A stretch of DNA of 64,000 bases from Paracrocinitomix sp040880585 (GTDB lineage Bacteria; Bacteroidota; Bacteroidia; Flavobacteriales_D; Crocinitomicaceae). The notes beneath the pieces were generated by a model, which ran no database searches, was not told the DNA's origin, and saw nothing but the letters and a program-made list of their open reading frames with translations. The DNA lies in contig JBBDID010000044.1 of the NCBI GenBank assembly GCA_040880585.1, forward strand, positions 30,111 to 94,110, given 5' to 3'. Made by a program: the position numbers and the translations under genes. The first letter of the stretch is position 1; every line of letters starts with the position of its first letter. Shown here in pieces: positions 36,366 to 43,743 of the stretch.

Positions 36366-36719
36366 ATGCATAATTTCAAGAACCTTAATGTATGGAAAAG
36401 ATCAGTTGATTTAGCTGTAAATATAATTGGAGAGACTAAGAAATTTCCGGTAGAATACAGATACGATCTTTCCTCACAATTAAACAGATGTGGGATTTCG
36501 ATTCCGTCAAACATAGCTGAGGGAACATCCAGGAGAACAAAAAAGGATTTTTCAAGGTTTCTTGACATTGCTCTGGGTTCTGCCTTTGAAATGGAAGCAC
36601 AATTGGTAATCGCAAATAGGGTTGGGATATTAGAAAATAATAAAGCGAAAGAACTAACATCCGAGGTGATGGAGATTCAGAAAATGATAGTTGGATTTAA
36701 GTCTACGATAAAGGCATAA
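36366..36719 (+). CDS. Four-helix bundle protein (S23 / 23S rRNA intervening-sequence protein family)
   Basis: A small protein of about 117 aa with the family signature: NFKNLNVWKRSVDLA at the start, then SSQLNRCGISIPSNIAEG, RRTKKDFSRFLDIALGSA and FEMEAQLVIA. I start it at ATG 36366 (MHNFKNL), since relatives I recall begin this way; ATG 36360 is equally possible. Members were first found inside intervening sequences of 23S rRNA genes and are related to Avd of diversity-generating retroelements; the role of stand-alone copies is unknown. Here it interrupts the fadN-fadA-fadE series and is bracketed by inverted short repeats. No reverse transcriptase or rRNA is nearby. It looks like a mobile or passenger insertion. 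Confidence 0.85.
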   Translation: MHNFKNLNVWKRSVDLAVNIIGETKKFPVEYRYDLSSQLNRCGISIPSNIAEGTSRRTKKDFSRFLDIALGSAFEMEAQLVIANRVGILENNKAKELTSEVMEIQKMIVGFKSTIKA

Positions 36720-36750
36720 TCAGGAGTCTAAGAATTTTGAATTTAACAAC

Positions 36751-36803
36751 CTTGGCTCTTGAATCTAATAGTCTTGGCTCTTGAATCTAACAATCTTGGC
36801 TCT
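36751..36803 (+). repeat. 22-bp tandem repeats right of the four-helix-bundle gene
   Basis: CTTGGCTCT occurs at 36751, 36773 and 36795, an exact 22-base period, with TGAATCTAA joining the first units. The array ends 16 bases before the thiolase ATG, so it forms part of the thiolase 5' region. It is inverted relative to the AGAGCCAAG block at 36211-36248. Confidence 0.8.
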
Positions 36804-36819
36804 AAATAAAAACATTAAC

Positions 36820-37998
36820 ATGAAAACAGCATACATAGTAAAAGCTTACAGAACAGCAGTTGGAAAAGCAAATAAAGGCGGGTTCCGGTTCACGCGGCCG
36901 GATGATTTAGCGGCAGATGTCATTAAACATATTTTAAGCGAAGTCCCCAATCTGGAACACGATCAAATTGATGATATCATTGTTGGTAACGCCATGCCTG
37001 AGGCTGAACAAGGACTCAACGTCGGACGTTTTATTTCATTGATGAGCTTAAACACAAATAAAGTTCCCGGAATGACAGTAAATCGCTATTGTTCATCAGG
37101 ATTAGAGACCATGGCCATTGCAAAAGCAAAGATTGAGGCCGGTTTGGCTGATGTGATTATCGCAGGTGGTACAGAGTCCATGTCGGCAATTGCAATGGGA
37201 GGATGGAGAGTTGTGCCCAACGCAAAAATTTCTAAAGAACATGCCGATTGGTACTGGGGAATGGGAAATACCGCAGAAGCTGTGGCAGAAAAATATAAAG
37301 TATCCAGAGATGATCAGGATGAATTTGCTTACCATTCACACAGAAAAGCTTTGGCTGCACAAAAAGAGGGACGATTTGATGACGATATTGTTCCGATTGA
37401 AGTGCCTGAGGTGTATCTGGATGAAAACGGAAAAAAAGCAGAGCGGGTCAATGTGGTGAAAGCAGATGAAGGACCGAGAGCCGGTACAAGTGTTGAAGCA
37501 TTGTCCGGTTTGAAACCTGTATTTATGCAGGGAGGAACCGTTACTGCAGGAAATGCATCTCAAATGTCTGATGGCGCAGCTTTTTGTTTAATGATGTCAG
37601 AAGAAATGGTAAAAAAGTTAAACCTTGAGCCCATTGCCCGATTGATTTCTTACAAAGTGGTGGGTGTGCCCCCACGGATTATGGGAATTGGTCCTGTAGA
37701 TGCTATTCCGGGAGCCATTGAAATGGCCGGCTTAAAACAAAATGACATCTCACTGGTTGAATTAAATGAAGCCTTTGCTTCGCAATCATTAGCTGTGATC
37801 AGAGAAACCGGATTAAACCCCGATATCGTAAATGTGAATGGGGGAGCAATTGCTTTAGGGCATCCGCTAGGATGTACCGGTGCAAAACTATCCGTTCAGA
37901 TAATAAATGAGTTAAAAAGAAGAAAACAAAAATACGGTGTTGTAACCATGTGTATAGGAACCGGACAAGGAGCAGCAGGTGTATTGGAAATACTATAA
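36820..37998 (+). CDS. fadA: Acetyl-CoA acyltransferase (thiolase)
   Basis: A 392 aa thiolase that cleaves 3-ketoacyl-CoA with CoA to acetyl-CoA and a shortened acyl-CoA. MKTAYIVKAYRTAVGKA is a typical thiolase start, fixing ATG 36820; the open frame extends 39 bases further into the repeat array. The acylated cysteine is in TVNRYCSSGLETMAIAKA (about residue 90). The C-terminal motifs are NVNGGAIALGHPLGCTGAK (His about 350) and CIGTGQGAAGVLEIL (second Cys about 380). It is the second enzyme of the beta-oxidation set, followed after 20 bases by the acyl-CoA dehydrogenase. Confidence 0.94.
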   Translation: MKTAYIVKAYRTAVGKANKGGFRFTRPDDLAADVIKHILSEVPNLEHDQIDDIIVGNAMPEAEQGLNVGRFISLMSLNTNKVPGMTVNRYCSSGLETMAIAKAKIEAGLADVIIAGGTESMSAIAMGGWRVVPNAKISKEHADWYWGMGNTAEAVAEKYKVSRDDQDEFAYHSHRKALAAQKEGRFDDDIVPIEVPEVYLDENGKKAERVNVVKADEGPRAGTSVEALSGLKPVFMQGGTVTAGNASQMSDGAAFCLMMSEEMVKKLNLEPIARLISYKVVGVPPRIMGIGPVDAIPGAIEMAGLKQNDISLVELNEAFASQSLAVIRETGLNPDIVNVNGGAIALGHPLGCTGAKLSVQIINELKRRKQKYGVVTMCIGTGQGAAGVLEIL

Positions 37999-38018
37999 AC
38001 AAAAAAAATCTATTAAAA

Positions 38019-39821
38019 ATGGCAGATAAAAAACCAATTAAAGGAGGCGAATTTCTGATCAGAACATCAGAAGCCAGTGAAATTTTCACAGTTGAAGAAT
38101 TCAATGAAGAACAACGCATGATTGCACAAACTTGTTTGGATTTTATCCGACAAGAAATTGAACCGAACCTTGATCGAATTGATGAAATGGAAGAAGGATT
38201 GATGCCTTCGCTATTGAATAAAGCAGGAGAATTAGGTATGTTGGGAATGTCTGTCCCTGAAGATTTGGGCGGAATGGGAGTTGATTTTCCCACTTCTCTG
38301 ATTGCCACAGAATATTTAGGCCGCGGAAATTCTTTCTCTGTTGCTTATGGTGCGCATACCGGAATCGGAACTTTGCCGATTTTGTATTACGGAAATGAAG
38401 ATCAAAAGAAAAAATACATTCCAAAATTAGCAAGTGGAGAATGGAAAGCGGCTTATTGTTTAACAGAGCCGGGTTCAGGATCAGATGCCAATTCAGGAAA
38501 AACAAAAGCCGTATTATCAGACGATAAATCCCATTATCTCATGAACGGTCAAAAAATGTGGATCACCAATGGTGGATTTGCAGACGTATTTACTGTTTTC
38601 GCGAAGATAGGAGATGATGAAAATCTGACGGGATTTATTGTAGATGCCAAGTCTGAAGGGATATCTTTAAATCCGGAAGAAAAGAAAATGGGTATTAAAG
38701 GCTCATCTACCCGACAGGTATTTTTCAATAATGTAAAAGTACCGGCTGAAAATTTATTGGGAGAACGTCAGGGTGGATTTAAAATCGCCTTGAATATTCT
38801 CAATATTGGAAGAATTAAATTAGCTGCCGGTGTGTTGGGTGGCGCAAAAGAAACAATTAATTATTCTGTTAGATATGCAAATGAGCGAGAGCAATTTGGG
38901 CGCTCTATTTCTAAATACGGTGCGATACGTCATAAATTAGCGGAGCAGGTGATCAAGACTTTTGTGCTGGAATCGGCTACTTACAGATGTGGAGCAAATA
39001 TTGAGGATAGTATAAACAATCTGATTGAAGAGGGGATGGATAAGCACAAAGCCACCTTAAAAGGAATTGAACAATTTGCAGCGGAATGCGCCATACTAAA
39101 AGTAGTGGGATCAGAAACCTTAGACTATGTTGTGGATGAAGGTGTACAGATTCATGGAGGAATGGGATACTCTGCAGAATCAGCCGTGGAAAGAGCTTAT
39201 CGGGATTCCAGAATTAATCGAATTTTTGAAGGAACCAACGAAATCAACCGCATGTTAACCGTGGATATGATCCTCAAAAAAGCCATGAAAGGTGAACTGG
39301 ATCTGATGGGGCCTGCACAGGCTGTAGCCAATGATTTGATGAGTATTCCGGATTTTGAAGAGCCTTCAGATCAATTGTTTGCCGAAGAAAAAAAATACAT
39401 TGAAAACTTTAAGAAAGCCGTCTTAATGGTAGCCGGAACTGCTGCGCAGAAGTTAATGATGGAGTTGGCTAAAGAACAGGAGATCTTACTGAATATAGCC
39501 GATATGGTGAATCAGGTTTATTTGGCCGAATCAGTCTTATTACGGGTTGAAAAAATGGTGGAATCAAAAGGAGAGAAAGAAACTGAAGTATATATAGCCA
39601 TTGCGAAAACCTATATTTTTGACGCCGCCGATAAAATTAATAAATCCGGTAAAGACGCCTTGATGGCATTTGTAGAAGGAGACGATATGCGTATGATGAT
39701 GATGGGCTTGAAACGCTTTACAAAAGTGGCACCTTACAATACGAAAAATGCAAGACAGCTGATCGCTCAAAAACTAATAGATAAAAACGAATACTGTTTT
39801 TCAGACGCTATTAATAACTAA
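38019..39821 (+). CDS. fadE: Acyl-CoA dehydrogenase, long form (FadE-like)
   Basis: A 600 aa FAD-dependent dehydrogenase for the first step of beta-oxidation. The start MADKKPIKGGEFLIRTSEA is set at ATG 38019, because the upstream extension only reads through the thiolase end in another frame. The ACAD core has YCLTEPGSGSDANSGKT, QKMWITNGGFADVFTVFAKI, GERQGGFKIALNILNIGR and the C-terminal core motif IHGGMGYSAESAVERAYRD with RIFEGTNEINR. About 170 extra residues follow the core, as in VLCAD/ACAD9-like enzymes, suggesting long-chain substrates. It is the last gene of the cluster, with a terminator directly behind it. Confidence 0.94.
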   Translation: MADKKPIKGGEFLIRTSEASEIFTVEEFNEEQRMIAQTCLDFIRQEIEPNLDRIDEMEEGLMPSLLNKAGELGMLGMSVPEDLGGMGVDFPTSLIATEYLGRGNSFSVAYGAHTGIGTLPILYYGNEDQKKKYIPKLASGEWKAAYCLTEPGSGSDANSGKTKAVLSDDKSHYLMNGQKMWITNGGFADVFTVFAKIGDDENLTGFIVDAKSEGISLNPEEKKMGIKGSSTRQVFFNNVKVPAENLLGERQGGFKIALNILNIGRIKLAAGVLGGAKETINYSVRYANEREQFGRSISKYGAIRHKLAEQVIKTFVLESATYRCGANIEDSINNLIEEGMDKHKATLKGIEQFAAECAILKVVGSETLDYVVDEGVQIHGGMGYSAESAVERAYRDSRINRIFEGTNEINRMLTVDMILKKAMKGELDLMGPAQAVANDLMSIPDFEEPSDQLFAEEKKYIENFKKAVLMVAGTAAQKLMMELAKEQEILLNIADMVNQVYLAESVLLRVEKMVESKGEKETEVYIAIAKTYIFDAADKINKSGKDALMAFVEGDDMRMMMMGLKRFTKVAPYNTKNARQLIAQKLIDKNEYCFSDAINN

Positions 39822-39827
39822 GAAACA

Positions 39828-39862
39828 AAAAATCCTGACACTTTGGTTTCAGGATTTTTTTT
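39828..39862 (+). terminator. Rho-independent terminator of the fad cluster
   Basis: AATCCTGA (39831-39838) pairs with TCAGGATT (39849-39856), extended by flanking A/T pairs. It is followed by a run of T on the plus strand, starting within ten bases of the fadE stop. Confidence 0.85.
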
Positions 39863-39977
39863 GTGGTATAAATGGCTTTTTTTAATGGGTAAATGAAGGT
39901 ATCGTTCCCCGAGATATATGTTTAAACATTTATCAATTTTTCTTTTGATTCATTCTAAATTATAGCTAATATTGAGT

Positions 39978-40538
39978 ATGCCAAACCTCCCGAAAACAAT
40001 TGATACTTCAGCATGGGTAGATGAATACTCTGATATGCTTTATAATTATGCATTTACACGGGTAAGCGACCATGAAATGGCAAAAGATCTGGTGCAAGAC
40101 ACTTTTGTTTCAGCTTTAAAGGCACTGGATAATTTTCAGGGAAAAAGCACGATAAAAACCTGGTTGTTTTCCATTTTGAAGCGTAAGATCATTGATCATT
40201 GGAGAAAACAAGATGTTCGAAAAACAAAACCCATGTCAGCTTCTGCCACTGAAAATGAATCCGGTGAAGAGCGGATACTGCAACGTCAAAATGCTCCCTC
40301 AATATCAGAAATAGAAGTGGATTATGAGAACAAGGAACTGGGAGAGGTCATTATGACTTGTATTCGGGATCTCCCTGAAAAGTGGCGCGGAATTGTCATT
40401 GATAAACTGGTGGATCACAAGGAAAGTGAAGAGGTGTGTAAGGAGCATGATATCACTCCGTCAAATTTATGGGTGATCATTCACAGAGCAAAAATTCAAT
40501 TGCGTGAATGTCTTACCGCTAAATGGGTAAATTCATGA
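39978..40538 (+). CDS. ECF-type sigma-70 family RNA polymerase sigma factor
   Basis: A sigma factor of about 186 aa. Region 2 contains DMLYNYAFTRVSDHEMAKDL, VQDTFVSALKALDNF and TWLFSILKRKIIDHWRK. Region 4 contains LPEKWRGIVIDKL and HDITPSNLWVIIHRAKIQL, a helix-turn-helix. The ATG at 39978 is preferred over a TTG six bases upstream. The next gene encodes a zinc anti-sigma-like protein and overlaps by four bases, the usual layout of a sigma/anti-sigma pair. The target regulon is not visible. Confidence 0.92.
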   Translation: MPNLPKTIDTSAWVDEYSDMLYNYAFTRVSDHEMAKDLVQDTFVSALKALDNFQGKSTIKTWLFSILKRKIIDHWRKQDVRKTKPMSASATENESGEERILQRQNAPSISEIEVDYENKELGEVIMTCIRDLPEKWRGIVIDKLVDHKESEEVCKEHDITPSNLWVIIHRAKIQLRECLTAKWVNS

Positions 40539-40774
40539 TGATAGATTGCGAGAAAGCTGCCAAAATAATTGATCAAAAAGACGCTGCTGAAAAAGTGGGT
40601 TGGTGGAGCAGAAGAAAACTGCGCTTTCACCTTGTTTTGTGCAAAATGTGTAAAAACTATAAAAAAGACAGTGCCGTACTGAGTAAAATTATTCGCATGA
40701 TGGGAAAACATTCAAACCATTGCCTGACTGAGCAAGAAAAGGCAGAAATGAAAAATAACTTACTTCAGAAGTAA
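40535..40774 (+). CDS. Small soluble zinc-binding anti-sigma factor (ZAS/zf-HC2-like)
   Basis: A 79 aa protein whose ATG overlaps the sigma-factor stop by four bases (ATGA). It has a Cys near the start (IDCEKAAKI) and the HLVLCKMC stretch, giving the H-x3-C-x2-C motif of zinc anti-sigma domains. No transmembrane helix or sensor domain follows, so it would act as a soluble regulator binding the sigma factor. The frame is also open from ATG 40523, inside the sigma gene. A short stem at its 3' end (TTACT/AGTAA, then T-run) may terminate transcription weakly. Confidence 0.8.
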   Translation: MMIDCEKAAKIIDQKDAAEKVGWWSRRKLRFHLVLCKMCKNYKKDSAVLSKIIRMMGKHSNHCLTEQEKAEMKNNLLQK

Positions 40775-40780
40775 TCTTTT

Positions 40781-42130
40781 TTATTTTACCAGATTAATTC
40801 CTGTAAAATTTTGCGGACTGATTTGTTTCAACTCTTCCTTAATCGTCTCAGAAATGTTTAGCGAATCTATAAATTCACGGATACTTTCTTTGGTGATGGC
40901 AGCATTTGTTCGGGTCAGATTTTTTAAAGCCTCATAAGGTTTTGGATATCCCTCTCTTCTCAAAATGGTTTGTATCGCCTCTGCAACTACTGCCCAATTT
41001 CTTTCCAGATCATCATTTAGTTTCGCTTCATTCAACAGCAATTTATCGAGCCCTTTAAGTGTAGATTGAAAGGCGATCAAGGTGTGGGCGATCGGCATCC
41101 CTACATTTCTCAGTACGGTTGAATCGGTTAAATCTCTTTGTAATCGGGAGATAGGCAGTTTGGCAGATAAATGCTCAAAAAGTGCATTCGCAACCCCTAA
41201 ATTCCCTTCTGAATTTTCAAAATCTATCGGATTAACCTTGTGTGGCATGGCAGAAGATCCGATTTCACCTTCTTTTATTTTTTGCTTGAAATAATCCATG
41301 GAAATATAGATCCATAAATCGCGATTCAGATCGATAATGATGGAGTTGATACGTTTTAAGGCATCAAACAAGGCGGCAGCATTATCATAATGTTCAATCT
41401 GCGTGGTGGTTTGACTGCGCTCAATCTTTAACTGATCGTTGACAAATTTATTGGAAAATGCAACCCAATCAATATGTGGGTACGCTACATAGTGTGCATT
41501 CATATTCCCGGTTGCCCCACCAAATTTTGCTGAAAAGGGAATTGCCAGTAATTGCTGTTTCTGCACATCTAATCGTTCTACAAAAACAAAAAACTCTTTC
41601 CCCAGGCGTGTGGGAGAAGCAGGTTGTCCGTGTGTGCGAGCCAACATAGGAATATCTTTCCACTTTTGAGCCAGCTCATTCAATGTCAGTATCAAATCAT
41701 CCAAAATCGGCACATACTCATTGTATACGGCATCCTTCAATGAAAGTGGGATAGCTGTATTGTTGATGTCCTGAGAGGTCAATCCGAAATGAATAAATTC
41801 TTCATATTTACTCAAGCCTAAATCGGCGAGTTTTTCTTTGATGAAATATTCAACTGCTTTGACGTCATGATTGGTTGTTTGTTCAGTCTTTTTAATCGTC
41901 TCAGCATCACTCTCATTAAATTTTTCGTAAATCTTTCTCAGATCTTTTGCTTTTTCTGAAGGAAAATCTGCCAAACCTTTGATGTCTTCTTGTGTAAGTG
42001 CAATGAAATACTCAATCTCTACCAATACGCGGTACTTAATTAATGCATATTCTGAGAAATAATCGGCAAGGTTTTCAATTTTAGATCGGTACCTCCCGTC
42101 GATAGGAGAAATAGCAGTTAAGGAATTCAT
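40781..42130 (-). CDS. purB: Adenylosuccinate lyase
   Basis: A 449 aa enzyme acting twice in purine synthesis: SAICAR to AICAR plus fumarate, and adenylosuccinate to AMP plus fumarate. The fumarase-superfamily signature GSSAMPHKVNPIDFENSEGN (about residues 290-310) contains the catalytic Ser loop. Other family motifs are TNHDVKAVEYFIKEKL (about 85), HFGLTSQDINNTAIPL (about 115) and MLARTHGQPASPTRLGKE (about 165). LTAISPIDGRYRSK at the N-terminus is typical of the E. coli-like type, and the length is normal. It converges with the sigma/anti-sigma pair. Confidence 0.96.
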   Translation of the reverse strand: MNSLTAISPIDGRYRSKIENLADYFSEYALIKYRVLVEIEYFIALTQEDIKGLADFPSEKAKDLRKIYEKFNESDAETIKKTEQTTNHDVKAVEYFIKEKLADLGLSKYEEFIHFGLTSQDINNTAIPLSLKDAVYNEYVPILDDLILTLNELAQKWKDIPMLARTHGQPASPTRLGKEFFVFVERLDVQKQQLLAIPFSAKFGGATGNMNAHYVAYPHIDWVAFSNKFVNDQLKIERSQTTTQIEHYDNAAALFDALKRINSIIIDLNRDLWIYISMDYFKQKIKEGEIGSSAMPHKVNPIDFENSEGNLGVANALFEHLSAKLPISRLQRDLTDSTVLRNVGMPIAHTLIAFQSTLKGLDKLLLNEAKLNDDLERNWAVVAEAIQTILRREGYPKPYEALKNLTRTNAAITKESIREFIDSLNISETIKEELKQISPQNFTGINLVK

Positions 42131-42185
42131 GGTGTGAAATTTTCTGTGCTTTGCTTAGCGGTTATAGCAATAAAAAGTAAAAGCG

Positions 42186-42193
42186 CAAAGATA
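42186..42193 (-). promoter_or_regulatory. Candidate -7 promoter element of purB
   Basis: Minus-strand TATCTTTG matches TAnnTTTG and lies about 56 bases before the purB ATG. No clear -33 TTG is visible. Confidence 0.4.
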
Positions 42194-42252
42194 GTGAAAA
42201 CCGATCTATTTAAAAATGGAGAGAACTTATGTATGCTTCAGTGACTTGGAAC

Positions 42253-42300
42253 GTGAAAAGATTCGCGCACCAGCGTCAATATTCTTTGCGCGGCAGGCGG
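42253..42300 (+). repeat. 48-bp direct repeat, copy 1
   Basis: This begins GTGAAAAGATTCGCGCACC and ends GCGGCAGGCGG. It differs from copy 2 (42640-42687) at three positions only, all C/T changes near the 3' part. CGCGCA (42264-42269) and TGCGCG (42287-42292) can pair, so each copy has a potential small hairpin. It is markedly more GC-rich than the surroundings. Confidence 0.85.
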
Positions 42301-42314
42301 TGTCTAAAAACAAT

Positions 42315-42485
42315 TTAGTCCCACTCATTTCTTAATTCTTTCTGGATTTGTAGCGGATCTCTTTTGAGTTTTATTTTTCCGCTATATTTTCTTACATCTA
42401 CTCCTTTAACGGTTTTTTCCCTGAGTTTTTTCAACAAGCTCAATAAACTCTTTTTACTGGCTCCGTGTTTGATTGTCATTACCAT
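42315..42485 (-). CDS. Orphan antitoxin-like small protein between direct repeats
   Basis: A 56-codon frame beginning MVMTIKHGASKKS and ending DPLQIQKELRNEWD. The pattern 'basic N-terminal helix, KY(S/C)GxIKLKxDPLxIQKxLRxEW' is what I recall for small Bacteroidota antitoxins encoded just upstream of VapC/PIN toxins. Here no PIN gene follows: about 180 non-coding bases separate its stop from purB. It is bounded by the two 48-bp repeats. It could be a decayed toxin-antitoxin remnant or an anti-addiction gene. The coding call rests on the family-like sequence and intact frame. Confidence 0.6.
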   Translation of the reverse strand: MVMTIKHGASKKSLLSLLKKLREKTVKGVDVRKYSGKIKLKRDPLQIQKELRNEWD

Positions 42486-42577
42486 ATGCCTGCTTTTTTG
42501 ATGCCATAAAGTTACGGTATTTTAACGAATAAGGCCGGTAACCGGATATAAAACCTATTTTGTATTGGATGATACAT

Positions 42578-42632
42578 AAGTGTAATTGATCCCGAGACCG
42601 TTATAGAGGCGTTTGGGTAAACGATTACACTT
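42578..42632. repeat. 9-bp inverted repeat pair inside the cassette
   Basis: AAGTGTAAT (42578-42586) is the exact reverse complement of ATTACACTT (42624-42632), 37 bases apart. It lies about 90 bases upstream of the small antitoxin-like gene (minus strand), where an operator or leader structure could be. Confidence 0.45.
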
Positions 42633-42639
42633 TACGGTA

Positions 42640-42687
42640 GTGAAAAGATTCGCGCACCAGCGTCAATATTTTTCGTGCGGCAGGCGG
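42640..42687 (+). repeat. 48-bp direct repeat, copy 2
   Basis: The second copy is in the same orientation, 387 bases from the first, with 45 of 48 positions identical. Similarity stops abruptly at both ends. In this copy CGCAC and GTGCG can pair, keeping hairpin capacity despite the base changes. Confidence 0.85.
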
Positions 42688-42725
42688 GGAAGCTTACAAC
42701 AAAACAGCGGTAGATGTTAAGAAAA

Positions 42726-43694
42726 CTACTCGTCCATCATTTCCTGGATAATTTTCTCAACGGTAAATCCTTCTGCTTCTGCTTTATAATTGCGAACGAT
42801 CCGGTGTCTTAATATAGGAAAAGCCACTGCCTTGACATCTTCAATATCCGGAGAATATTTTCCGTTGACAGCGGCATGACATTTTGCTCCGATAATGAGG
42901 TATTGAGAAGCTCTGGGACCGGCACCCCAATCCAAATATTTTTCAGTAAGCGGATGGGTTAGTCCTCCTGTTTTTCTCGTTTTCCCTACCAATTTTACCG
43001 CATATTCGTATACTGCTTCAGGCACAGGAATTCTTCTGATCAGATTTTGAAAGTAAATGATCTCTTCAGCAGTTAAAATGGGACGAAGCTCTACCTGAAC
43101 ATTAGAAGTGGTATTTTTTACAATATTGATCTCCTCTTCATAAGAAGGATAATCCACCCAAATATTAAACATGAAACGGTCTAATTGTGCCTCGGGTAAA
43201 GGGTAGGTTCCTTCTTGTTCAATCGGATTTTGGGTCGCTAATACAAAAAAGGGTTTTTGCAACTCATACTTGGTTCCGGCTGCGGTTACATTTTTTTCTT
43301 GCATGGCCTCCAGCAAAGCGGCCTGTGTTTTAGGAGGTGTTCTATTGATTTCATCTGCCAATACAATATTTGCAAAAATTGGGCCTTTAATAAACTTGAA
43401 GTTTCTCGAATCATCTAAAATTTCTGAACCAACAATATCTGAAGGCATAAGGTCAGGAGTAAACTGAATTCGTTTAAATGAAAGACCTAATGAATCAGAG
43501 ATGGTTTGTATTAAAAGGGTTTTTGCCAAACCGGGAACCCCTACCAGCAAGCTATGGCCATTTGAAAAAATAGACATCATGACCTGTTGCACCACTTCTT
43601 CCTGACCGACAATTATTTTGTGTATTTCCTGATTGAGTTCGTTGTATTTTTTGACGAGTAAATCTACTCCTTCTTTATCTGATAATTGTTCCAT
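42726..43694 (-). CDS. MoxR-family AAA+ ATPase
   Basis: A 322 aa cytoplasmic AAA+ ATPase. Walker A is VGVPGLAKTLLIQT (about residue 56). Walker B is NIVLADEINRTPPKTQAALL (about 110). Sensor 1 is ATQNPIEQEGTYPLPEAQLD (about 155). The C-terminal lid has GAGPRASQYLI. MoxR proteins act as chaperones for maturation of enzyme complexes, usually with a DUF58 protein and VWA proteins encoded next door. None of those partners is adjacent here, so its client is unknown. Confidence 0.93.
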   Translation of the reverse strand: MEQLSDKEGVDLLVKKYNELNQEIHKIIVGQEEVVQQVMMSIFSNGHSLLVGVPGLAKTLLIQTISDSLGLSFKRIQFTPDLMPSDIVGSEILDDSRNFKFIKGPIFANIVLADEINRTPPKTQAALLEAMQEKNVTAAGTKYELQKPFFVLATQNPIEQEGTYPLPEAQLDRFMFNIWVDYPSYEEEINIVKNTTSNVQVELRPILTAEEIIYFQNLIRRIPVPEAVYEYAVKLVGKTRKTGGLTHPLTEKYLDWGAGPRASQYLIIGAKCHAAVNGKYSPDIEDVKAVAFPILRHRIVRNYKAEAEGFTVEKIIQEMMDE

Positions 43695-43743
43695 AATTGT
43701 TAATAGGCCTTTAAAAGTACGAATATAGTTTAAGAACTAGAAC

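Larger units (their letters stand above)
42131..42725. other. 595-base gene-poor interval with a repeat-bounded cassette
   Basis: The only gap over 300 bases. From left to right it holds a purB promoter-like box, a first 48-bp direct repeat, a 56-codon antitoxin-like gene on the minus strand, a short palindrome CCGGTAACCGG (42535-42545), a 9-bp inverted repeat pair and the second 48-bp direct repeat. No toxin gene, transposase or RNA gene is seen. Confidence 0.7.

Noticed and set aside
36143..36568. A 141-codon open frame on the minus strand over the four-helix-bundle region
   Set aside because: It is antisense to two better supported genes, covers the repeat block and shows no domain-like sequence.
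36751..36803. 22-bp repeats as a CRISPR array
   Set aside because: Repeats are nearly contiguous with no unique spacers of 30 bases or more and no cas genes nearby.
37799..38308. A 169-codon open frame on the minus strand across the fadA/fadE junction
   Set aside because: It is antisense to highly conserved thiolase and acyl-CoA dehydrogenase motifs and has biased Ser/Ile/Leu composition typical of a shadow frame.
42253..42687. The 48-bp repeats as integron attC sites
   Set aside because: They lack the GTTRRRY/RYYYAAC core sites and the paired R/L box layout; no integrase gene is seen. Two copies are also too few for an array.
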